Assembly (NCBI RefSeq): GCF_050624435.1
Contig: NC_134540.1
Location: forward strand, 104,809,739 to 104,873,738
Length of the DNA: 64,000 nucleotides
DNA from: Tenrec ecaudatus
Lineage: Eukaryota > Chordata > Mammalia > Afrosoricida > Tenrecidae
Direction: 5' to 3'
Below are positions 21,990 through 30,748 of this stretch, piece by piece. The notes below the pieces were generated by a model. The model was not told the DNA's origin, searched no databases, and saw only the letters and a program-made list of their open reading frames with translations. The translations under genes and the position numbers were made by a program. Each line of letters starts with the position of its first letter. Positions within the stretch are counted from its first letter, which is position 1.

Positions 21990-22166
21990 TCATAAAACCC
22001 CACTGCCATCGAGCCTATTCGGACCCCTAGCGACCCAAGAGGGCAGAGTAGAAGAACTGCTCCCTTGGGTTTCAGAGACTGTAACTCAGCTTTCTCCCGT
22101 GGAGCAGCTAGTGGGTTGGAACTGCTGACCTTTGCGATTGTAATCCACTACACTGCCAGGGCTCAT
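21990..22166 (-). mobile_element. AfroSINE
   Basis: CACTGCCATCGAGCCTATTC, TTTCTCCCGTGGAGCAGCTA, GTTGGAACTGCTGACCTTTG and CCACTACACTGCCAGGGCTC. It directly abuts the 3' end of the HMGB1 pseudogene. Confidence 0.85.
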
Positions 22167-22204
22167 TTCACATCCTCGTCGCTCAGTATTACTATTATTA
22201 TTTT

Positions 22205-23040
22205 TTACATTTCAATTTTTTTTCTTTAAAAGGAGTGAGTTGTGTACAGGGGGGTTAAATGCTTTATAGACAAGAAAAAAAACTGCGCCAGAACCAACTT
22301 CATCATCATCATCTTCTTCTTCATCCCCATCTTCCTCGTCCTCCTCCTCCTCTTCATCTTCCTCCTCGTCTTCGTCCTCCTCCTCCTCCTTCTTTTTCTT
22401 GCTTTTCTCGGCCTTGACGACTCCCTTTTTGGCAGCGTCGGGCTTCCCTTTAGGCCGGTACGCGGCGATATCCTTTTCCTATTTCTCCTTCAGCTTGGCG
22501 GCCTTCTTCTCGGAAGGCTGCTTGTCATCGGCCGCAGTGTTGTTCCACATCTCTCCCAACTTCTTCGCAACGTCCCGATGGACAGGCCAGGGTGCTCGCC
22601 TTGGATTTTGGGGCGATACTCAGAGCAAAACAAGAAAAAGGCCGAAGGAGGCCTCCTGGGTGCATTGGGATCCTTGAACTTCTTTTTTGTCTCCCCTTTA
22701 GGAGGGATATAAGTTTTCATTTCTCTCTCATAACGGGCCTTGTCCGCCTTAGCCATGTCTTCAAATTTCCCCTTCTCTTTAGCAGACATGGTCTTCCACC
22801 TCTCTGAGCACTTCTTAGAAAACTCTGAGAAGTTGACAGAGGCATCCGGATGCTTCTTCTTGTGCTCCTCCCGGCAAGTTTGCACAACAAATGCACAGGA
22901 TGACATTTTGCCTCTCGGCTTCTTAGGATCGCCTTTGCCCATGTTGTTATCTTTTTATTTCGTCCACGAGGCACAGAGTCGCCCAGTGCCGTCCGGCTCT
23001 GCCTGGCCCGGCGCTGTCTCTATGGAGCTCAATGTACTGC
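22205..23040 (-). pseudogene. HMGB1P: HMGB1 processed pseudogene
   Basis: An intronless retrocopy of the mRNA for high-mobility group box 1, the chromatin-binding and alarmin protein. From the ATG at 22942 it reads [15 protein letters not shown]..., box A, the linker and the start of box B ([15 protein letters not shown]). Lesions: a one-base deletion near 22574 shifts the frame inside box B; TAT has become TAG at 22479-22481 in the AAKLKEK-Y segment; and the normal stop is deleted after the acidic tail (about 22298). The acidic tail (22302-22400) and part of the 3' UTR remain, ending in a short A-rich stretch at about 22205. HMGB1 5' UTR sequence (GAGCTCCATAGAGACAGCG on the minus strand) extends to about 23040. 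Similar GTATTA-type sequences on both sides may be the target-site duplication. Box A also carries substitutions (SSYAFF became SSCAFV). HMGB1 retrocopies are common in mammals, and this one cannot make a full protein. Confidence 0.95.
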
Positions 23041-23218
23041 AATGGCTGTCCGTTTGGTATTATTATGATGAGGTTGGTATTATTACCTGCATCGTTTTCA
23101 AAAAAGGATGCTGGGACAAAATAAATTTGCGAGACTACGTAAACATCTGAATGCAACGTAGCTCATCGTTGGGAGAGCCAGAATCATTCATGACCCAAGT
23201 GTCTGAGCAGGGAATGAC

Positions 23219-23956
23219 TTGGTTTCTGCTATAAACGAACATACTTTTATCTGCTTGTGCTTGTGGGTGAGAGACAAGAGCAGGAGAGGGGTCTGGACAT
23301 GCGTGGCAGTGCCCAGTATGCAGGCATCCACCCTGTCCTTGAGGACACACACAAAAAACTTCTTCGACAGAGAAGTGAGCCAGTGCAGTCCAAGGGCCCA
23401 GGGAGGGCCAGTGAGTTGTCTCTGGGGAACCCGGAGAGACCTCACAGAAGTAGCTTGCAGGTTCTGTCTTGAAGAAGGTTTAGGAATTTGTTGCTTATGG
23501 TGGAAAGCTTCATACAAAGTTTTTTTGGGATCCAGATGGGCAAAGGCCAACGCTGGGGGCGGTGAGGGCTGCCAGCCGCACAGTGCTCGGGATGTCTCTG
23601 ACAGCCCTCGAAACAGGAGCTGCCATCACCAATGTGCAAATGCTGATGGGGTGCCAAGCCAGAGGCCCCTTCCACCTGCCTGGGAGGAAGCATCCCACAG
23701 CACAGATCCCATCTGCTGGACATCTGAAGGGGGAGATGATGACCCGCTCTCCTCCCTTGGGAAGTCAGGCTACGTGCAGTTCGCGCAGAGACTCCAAGCC
23801 AGAGCTTCTTGTGAGTTTGTTTTTCTTCGTCATAATCCCTCCCATGAGGCTCTAAAGAGCCCACTTCTCAACTATATTCCGCCTGATCCCCATGGTCGTT
23901 TGAAGAAACTCGCCGTCAAAAAGCTATCAGAAACGGAATGTTCATGTCTCTCTTGA
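23219..23956 (+). other. long open frame of 245 codons, probably non-coding
   Basis: The longest open frame in the window starts at a TTG codon, not ATG. It lies in intergenic sequence of ordinary composition, and the opposite strand is also open for 140 codons. I recognise no domain, signal peptide or repeat. The residues (rich in S, R, G, C, W) look like translated non-coding DNA. A frame this long is somewhat unexpected by chance but not extraordinary for 64 kb in six frames. Confidence 0.2.
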
Positions 23957-24823
23957 CTCGATTGCTGGTCTGAATGGCTGAGGCAATTCGATGCAGTGCT
24001 TGAAAATGAAGTACAGCCAACCCATTATGTTCACCCCAAACCCCACTTTCTTTTTACCGAATCTGCCTCCTTGAGGCAGGTGTTTTAACATGGTCATCTC
24101 GTTACTTATTCAGATTCCTTGGTGTTTTTTTTTCTCCAGTGTGTTATTTAAGTAATGAAGTAAATTTAAATTTCTAAAGTAATTTTCCAGGACATCAGAC
24201 TTTACTCTTGTGGAACAGTCCCATTATATCATACTAGTGAGGAGAGAAACTACTTTTGAGTTTGACCAATGGGGTAGTGTAAGCTAGTTATGGGACTGCT
24301 CCTTGGTCAATAGGTAGGAACCGGTGCTTCCAGAGGAAATCAACTGCCCTTCTTGGGAGCAGGAAGCTTTGTCTCTTGACTGGGGGTCCAGCAGCTACCT
24401 TCTGGAGGTCTGCTTCTGGCTCCCCTTCCACCCTTTGTCGTGAATGGACTGGTTTGGGAACAAGGGCTCAGCTGGAGGAAAAGCACCTCAAATTGGGCAA
24501 ATTCTACTCCAGACCCGCACCGTTTTCAAGTGCCCTGTGTACAGCCAGGGAAGGGGCAATTCAATACTCAACTCCGTGTGTCCTAGCCAGTGTCCTTTAC
24601 AAACAAGAAGGCTGCCTTCTGCTCAGCCCTCAGGCGGGACTCTGGCGAGAGTCAGCTCCAACCAACTAAAAGAAGTAAGGAGAGGATGCTGGCAACCTAT
24701 GCACAAGTGTGTGATACATTGATGTCTGGATTGTTAGAAGAGCCCCAAGAACATGATTTATTAATAAAACAAAAGAGAGAAATAGGTGACAAACGTGGCC
24801 AGCTTTAAATGCATGGCCACAGG
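23957..24823. other. intergenic, nothing recognised
   Basis: No gene or repeat recognised. Confidence 0.4.
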
Positions 24824-25408
24824 GGTTTTGTTTGTTTTTTATTTTTTTTTATTTTATTTTTTCCCACAGGGTCTTCTTTTCCAAACGTTTAAAGTTCTCG
24901 ATTCACAACTCTTTTGTTATTATCAACACTGCAGACGCTTTTGTTTCATATTTGACATTTTATAACTTTGCCTCTCATTTGACTTCACACCAGGGCATTT
25001 AAATCTTAAAAGAAAAAAATGCATCCTGAACCAGTTCTCTCACTTTCAAACTAGCTGTCGGGCACCCATTTTCTGGTTCCGGAGATGTTTGTTGAGTGAA
25101 AAAACAAATGAACTGATTCCCAGTTAATTCGGAACATCTGTACTTTCATTAAAGCCACCCTTCCGAAGTTCTGGGTCATCATCTAGAGTATTGTCGATGC
25201 ATTTAAAAGGGAAATCGGCAAAACTGATTTGCTGTTTGAAAACATCAGACAAAAAGCGGTCTGAATTGGAATGTTCGCTTTTCTCTTCAATGTATTCCTG
25301 CGTTTTTAACAATACGATCCAATGATTTAAAAACAAGGCGGGGCCAGCAGCTAGAAGGTGCCCGTACCTATCCAGGTGCCTGGGCCACGAGGCCGGCTCG
25401 GGCCCAAA
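24824..25408 (-). other. open frame ending in an A-rich tract; possible retrocopy fragment, unidentified
   Basis: On the minus strand a 94-codon frame without ATG (25408-25124) ends at TAA. It is charged and hydrophilic (KTQEYIEEKSEHSNSDRFLS, then CIDNTLDDDPELRKGGFNES). About 260 bases further downstream, AT-rich sequence ends in an A-rich tract (24866-24824, AAAAATAAAATAAAA on that strand), so a decayed mRNA retrocopy is possible. The frame also runs into the CpG island, so a first or alternative exon of an unknown transcript is the other possibility. I cannot name a source gene, and a frame of this length can occur by chance. Confidence 0.2.
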
Positions 25409-26110
25409 CTAGGGTCTGCGAGAAGCGACGCGCTTGCCGCGCACGGCCCCGCGGCCTCCAGTCGTGCGAGGCTCCCGGGGTCCCCAGACGCGGTGCAAGG
25501 GCCCCGCGCGCAGGTGTGCGGTCTGGGCGCGGGGTGCGCCGGGGGTGAGCAGGGCCTGGGAGCCCCGAGAGAGACGTGATTGTTACACTGTAACGAGTCT
25601 GATTAACATGCTCCTGACACTTTCCCTTGGTTTCGCAGGCTCCTAGCAACCGCGCACAAAGGCTCCGGATTGTCCCGGGCTCCGCGGGGACACGGGGCAG
25701 CCTTTGATCTGCCACCATTACAGCCCGGCTGAGCGACAGGCTCGCAGGCTCCGGGCGTCCCGAGGCGGGCGGGCGGGCGGCCGAGCGGGGCCCGCAGACC
25801 CGACCCGCGGGGCCGCCGGCTGCTCGGGGGCGCGGGGGACGGTCCTGCCGGGCGCAGGCTTCCCGCGCGGCGCCCCTCTCGCCCCGCCGGGCCGCGCTCC
25901 CCTGCGCCCGGCGCCCCGCTCCCCGCCGCCCCGGCTCGGCGCGCGGCCCCGGACCGCGGGGGGCACCCAGGGCAACCGCGGCGGCGATGGCGGGCGCGCT
26001 CTCTCCGGCCCCCCATCTCCGACGGCGGCGCGCGGCAGCCCCCCGGCTTGCCGAGCCCTTCCCATCGGAAGAAGCGCCACCCCAAGCCCAGGCGGTCAGT
26101 GGTCATTGAA
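25350..26110. promoter_or_regulatory. CpG island without an assigned gene
   Basis: About 760 bp of very GC-rich sequence with frequent CG dinucleotides (for example GCGGGCGGGCGGGCGG at about 25766), sharply different from the AT-rich flanks. No start codon context or splice-linked exon of a known gene is visible. It lies ~4.5 kb beyond the 3' end of CLYBL, so it is not the CLYBL promoter. It may be a promoter of an unannotated non-coding transcript, or an orphan island of the kind found beside developmental regulators such as the ZIC genes. Confidence 0.7.
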
Positions 26111-27279
26111 AATGGAAAGGGGGGGAGGGGGAGCGGGCAACCAACACGTCCCCAAAGATTTTTTGATAAAATAAACTCAGACACCCGCAGACTTGAAACT
26201 GGGGTCCATCGACAACAGCGGGGGTGGGGGAGGCAGGAAGGCGCAGAGGATGGTTTCGGTTCCTTCCTACAGCTCACCTACTCCAAGTCGCTGGCAATGT
26301 TTATTGATTCGGAAGGAAATATGCAGCCAAATGATTTGGGGGGATTAAACTAACAACAGAAAGCCCCCCGTCACCGGACAGTAACGCCCCGCCCCCCAGC
26401 TCAGTCAGTTCTGAGCCCTTCGGAATTCAGGTACTCCATTATTTGAAAGTCATTTATTTCCCAGTTTGTTCTTGCTCTTAGCCCTTTCCGCTCCCCTAGT
26501 TCAAACAAAAGTGCACCGCCCCGGAAAGAACGCATAAGACTAAAGTTTTAACATTTCAATGTTGGCATGTGGGAATTACTCTCCCCATTGACACCCGCAT
26601 GGGGGCTGGGGGGTGGGCGGGCGGAGGTTTCTCTTTGAGTCACAGGCTACCCTAGTTGGGGGACCCTCTCAAGTCCTACAAGGCACAAAATCCCGCTTGG
26701 AATCATGGAGCCTGCTTGTATCTTCAGATGCCTTCCCAGGACCTGAAAACCCCAACCAAACTGGGGAAGGCCCCTGGGTTCCGCTCCGGGCCGCGGGGTG
26801 GGGTTGGGGGAGATGGGGAAAGACATCTAGTGAACCGAAGCCATGAAAGCAGGGCCTGCCGTGAGCCAGCCAGCGTGCACTCTTAGGCCTGGCTAGAAAG
26901 TTCAACGTGCCCACTGCTACCGTCAGTTTCCTGGCTTCCACCCAGTGGGTGCAAAGGCGCTACTGACAGCCTTCAGATGTGTCTATTTTAGAACTCCGAG
27001 GATCTGTTCTATATGCCCAGAAGAATATGCCGGGCAGCGGAGTTGCTACCACATTCAGATCCGAGGCGCTGAAGCGTTCCTTCCACAGGACTTTCTGAGT
27101 CTGTTCCCATGGGTGACTACCAGGGGAGGTGAGAGCAGCCAGGGGCTGAACACTTGGAAATCTGAAGTTGGGCACCCAGATGCCCAGGAACTTCCTAACC
27201 ACAGTGGACTGGAGTTCCTCCACGCCATTTCAATAAAACATGATTGTATCGATCTCATCCTCTATACATTAAAATGAGG
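26111..27279. other. intergenic; shore of the CpG island
   Basis: 26,400-26,600 is repeat-free, with CATTATTTGAAAGTCATTTA and nearby AT-rich motifs. No gene seen. Confidence 0.35.
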
Positions 27280-27760
27280 TTGTCACAGATTGTCATTAAG
27301 ACCTCAGTAAAACAATGAAGACATTATTGGGCAAATCCCCCCGCCCCCCCCTCAGGCAAGGTATTAGGGGAATAAAACAATCTACACCACACGGGTCCTA
27401 TTGAGATTAATGAAAAAATTATGCAAAAAAAATCGCAATTTCATTTCCCGTGACAGGGCTTTTGCATACAGAGCCAGCCTCGCCCTGCACCTGATGATTT
27501 ATGAAACTAATCTACAGTGATCACCGCGGATGTTCTCAACTCAATCTTGTCCCAGCTCATTTTCTAAGTAAGTGTTTCTCATTAGTTCTGATAATGTTTT
27601 AATAGTGTTACCCATAATTTAGTCCCCAAGAATTAATAACAGGGGGGTGATATGGGAAAGCTGCTTGTGATGAGCTACACAAAATATAAACAGGTATAGT
27701 TTTTAATTAATCAGATTAGTTGTAAGGTTCCCTTGTAGTTAGTACATTACTCGCTCAGCG
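27280..27760. promoter_or_regulatory. candidate conserved non-coding element (homeodomain-site rich)
   Basis: Repeat-free, with stops in all frames, and dense in homeodomain, POU and forkhead-like core sites: GAGATTAATGAAAAAATTAT followed by GCAAAA, ATGATTTATGAAACTAATC, AATATAAACAGG and TTTTTAATTAATCAGATTA. This composition is typical of developmental enhancers. Conservation and activity are untested. Confidence 0.4.
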
Positions 27761-28518
27761 GAGCTGAGGGAGACCTTGTTTCCTGTGTCACGCCGGCCCG
27801 TGAGGCACAATGGAGACTGGGGACATCTCACCCTCCACTGCTCTCCTGCCTTCTGTGTGGTACCTTCACCCGTGAATGGCCCTATAGTGTGCCACTGACA
27901 CCAGTTTATCTCCCAGCATCTTCTTGCCCTTGGGTTTTATTCTTCAAGGAATTGGGTCACAAATGTGAGTTGTTGGCCCCAACAAAACTCTCACAGGAGT
28001 CAGAGTCAGGGTCCCTGTTCAGATTTTTGGCCCTACTGGGTCGTAACCTCACGATTCTAATTAGGTCTGATAGATTCTGAGCAAAATGAGACAATTGACA
28101 TTTGGTGTGATTTAAACAGCATGGTGGTCTTGTTTGGACACAGCTGTTCAGGATAAAGGTGACCAGTCCAGTGGTCAAGGATCTAGTGGGCTGTGGGCCT
28201 GTTGGGATAGGCTGCTGGGGGACCCAGGCAGGTCTAGAATCCTAGCACCACCCAAAGGGCTTTCTTAGGGGGTTGCTCTTCCCAAGGACCCAATGCTCAT
28301 AGCACTCCATCTGGAGCTCTCATAGGGAGGGCTAGCCTTTCAGAGAGGCCTGGCTGGACGTGACTCCACGGATGCTTGTGTAAGGAGGGCAGGGGCTCGA
28401 CGGCCTGCCCCTCAGAGTCTGGAATGGTGGTCTGGGTCAATCCTGGAGGATGGGCAGTGTAGTGAGATAGAAATGGGGCTGCTGGTAAGGAAGCAGGACG
28501 TTTGGCTGGGGCTTCCAA

Positions 28519-28521
<3 letters not shown>
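27761..28521. other. intergenic, nothing recognised
   Basis: No gene or repeat recognised. Confidence 0.4.

Positions 28522-28565
<44 letters not shown>
28522..28565. repeat. (TG)n microsatellite
   Basis: About 22 uninterrupted TG units, the longest dinucleotide run in the window. Confidence 0.95.
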
Positions 28566-28569
<4 letters not shown>

Positions 28570-29329
28570 CAGTCAACATGAGAGTGCACTCCTGGGCGGT
28601 CCTCCAAAGCAAAGCCTTCTTCTGTCTGTCTGTGTTTGAGCAGAGAGGGTCAGATTGTGGCTGGCTATCTGAGGTTCTGGATTACCCTCACACACACGGG
28701 GGTCCAGGATGTCCAAGATCACTGAGGCGGTGGGGAGGGGATCCTGCAACTCCAATAGGGCTCCCCACTGCCACTGTCCGTAGTCCTGAAGCCGCTTTGC
28801 TGGCCTACAATGGTTTTGGAGTTGGCTGAGGTGCCCTCTTCTTCCTTGGAGTCTTTCCTTAGCAGAGATGGGGCAGTACTCCCATTCCTCTCCAGGTCCC
28901 TGTGGTGCAGGGTGACAACAGCTGAATGAAGGGGTGCACAGAGGTGCGCTGAAGAGGAAGCGGGGCTACCAAGGCAGGGCCAGGGTCCAGCCCCATCCTT
29001 GTGAGGGAGCTGTCTATTTGGATCTCGTGTTTAAGAATGTTGGTTGATACCTTAGAAATCGGTTTTCCATACTGCCCTGCTGGTGTCGGGGTGTTCAGCA
29101 TGCCTTGGGATCTTCCCCCGTTTGCTAGTGGGTGGAAGTGGGCAAGTGGGTGTTCCGTGGCCAGCATGGGACTCTCTGAGCTTGCTTTGGGGTCTTTCAT
29201 TCCGTGTACCCTTCAACTGCGTTCACCTCACAGGCTGTGGTAAGCAATTGGAATGAGTCAGGGAGCAGACCCCTGGTTGGGGCACCCAGTAGGGGCCACG
29301 TAGGAAATACACAAAAAGGGCAGGGGAGG
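28566..29329. other. intergenic, nothing recognised
   Basis: No gene or repeat recognised. Confidence 0.4.
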
Positions 29330-29960
29330 AGGTGGAAAATTTTTTCTTAATTTAAAAAAAGAACCTGTTTTCTATTTGCAAATTTAAATAAACAGAACAG
29401 CCTTCCCGCGGTGTTTGTGTGAGAGCAGCAGCATTGCCATGAAAAGGGTGGTGCAGAGTCTCAAACGTCCCATTCTGTTAATTTCTTAAAGAACAGTCGT
29501 TCAGAGTCTCCACACAAAAGCTCATGATTTAATGAGGAACAGAAACAAAATCTCTGATTGTTGGTATTTCAAACTTCATTGGCGTCCTCTGGCAAGCACG
29601 AGCTGATCCTCCGCAGCTTCAATCCCCTTTAGCCTTCAATATAAGAGTACATGCTGAATAGGGAACAATGGCTGGTTGTTATGTTTATTTACCCTGACTA
29701 CAAGCTGGGTTAACCTCTTCAAAACAGCTTTACTAAGCCCGTTAACCACACCACCCAGATGACCTGTGGCCGCGACTCTAATGTGATGCAAATCTCACGG
29801 GGGACCATATGCACCAACTCGGCAGCATTGTGTCTTCTTAGATGCTACGAGTTTATTGCTGAGGGCGCCTTGTCCGGCCCTAAGTTTACAGGGGAAATGG
29901 CCTCCGAGGCACACAGTTAACCGGGAAAGAAAGGAGGAGCCCGGCCGGTGTAGCGTTTCC
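29330..29960. promoter_or_regulatory. candidate conserved non-coding element
   Basis: Repeat-free AT-rich block with GCAAATTTAAATAAACAGAA, CTCATGATTTAATGAGGAAC and CTGATTGTTGGTATTTCAAA, about 1 kb downstream of CLYBL. Composition resembles enhancer sequence. Conservation is untested. Confidence 0.35.
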
Positions 29961-30609
29961 GCACATTTATTTTTGAATTGCTGCTAACTGGTGGCCCCCA
30001 GCATTCAGCCACACAAGCGCTCTCATAGTCGGCAGTTCACGGACGTGCACGCTGCATTTTGGGGGGTGGAAAGGTTCACCTGTAATCAGCTCACAACTCT
30101 ATTTCGACAAGGTATCTTTCTACGCCAATATAGTCATCAATGGTTGCCTGGGTCATCTCTGATGTTCCATCAGGTTATTAGTGAGTTAGGCATGGCCCAT
30201 GCAGGTAGTTATTTTTTAAAAACCCAGTCTTTCGTAAAAGTATTTATGGTGTCATCTGGACCAATGAACAACGTGGGAAAGTTATTAAGATGAAAAGGGC
30301 AAAGGGCGTATATGGATTCAGGAAAGATCCGTTTCATTAAAGTGCAACTTCCTCGGATAGCTTGCCTTTCCCCACTCTCTTCTAGCCCTGAGAGGTCATA
30401 AATCCATATTTACAACACATTAATAAACAACAACAAAATCACACGCTTGGTGTCAAAAGGGAGAAAGTACATTTTTAGAGGAATCACTGGCCGGTCAGAT
30501 ACCAACCACCACCAAATCGTCATTAACAAGAACTGTAAGCAGAAGACGGTTCCAATCTGGCATACTAACAAGTTGCCTTCAGTATTATGGCTTGTCTTTC
30601 AGAAACCCA
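29961..30609. other. immediate 3' flank of CLYBL
   Basis: No repeat or gene recognised. CLYBL transcription should end near the right edge of this stretch. Confidence 0.4.
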
Positions 30610-30639
30610 CTGTAAATGTTCGGCCCACCTGATGAGAGC

Positions 30640-30645
30640 TTTATT
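30640..30645 (-). terminator. CLYBL: CLYBL polyadenylation signal AATAAA
   Basis: On the minus strand the stop codon TGA (30655-30653) is followed after 7 bases by AATAAA. Cleavage 10-30 bases further would fall at about 30610-30630, giving a 3' UTR of only some 25-45 bases. No other AATAAA is nearby, and a very short UTR is consistent with a compact metabolic-enzyme mRNA. Confidence 0.75.
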
Positions 30646-30652
30646 TAACAGA

Positions 30653-30748
30653 TCATTTTTTCTTGATGGCTGTGGCAAGCGTAACAATGTTCCGGGCCTG
30701 CTTCAGTAATGGCATGTCGATCATACTCCCTTGGAAAGTAAAGGCTCC
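30653..30748 (-). CDS. CLYBL: CLYBL terminal coding exon (31 codons and stop)
   Basis: Acceptor CTCTCTTTTCCAG|GGAGCC. Encodes GAFTFQGSMIDMPLLKQARN then IVTLATAIKKK and TGA. The SMID aspartate corresponds by counting to human Asp320, needed for activity, in the C-terminal lid that closes over the neighbouring subunit's active site in this family. The end differs slightly from human (KKK rather than KEK). Confidence 0.95.
   Translation of the reverse strand, partial: GAFTFQGSMIDMPLLKQARNIVTLATAIKKK

Noticed and set aside
22242-22712. 156-codon plus-strand frame opposite the HMGB1 pseudogene
   Set aside because: The hydrophobic [10 protein letters not shown] run is only the antisense of the acidic Asp/Glu tail, not a membrane protein.
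25603-26277. 224-codon minus-strand and 156-codon plus-strand frames in the CpG island
   Set aside because: Stop codons are rare in very GC-rich DNA, so long frames are expected in all readings. The Pro/Arg/Gly/Ala-rich translation is compositional, and no ZIC zinc-finger or other known first-exon sequence is present.
28473-28829. Cys-Val repeat protein frame
   Set aside because: It is a translation of the (TG)n microsatellite.
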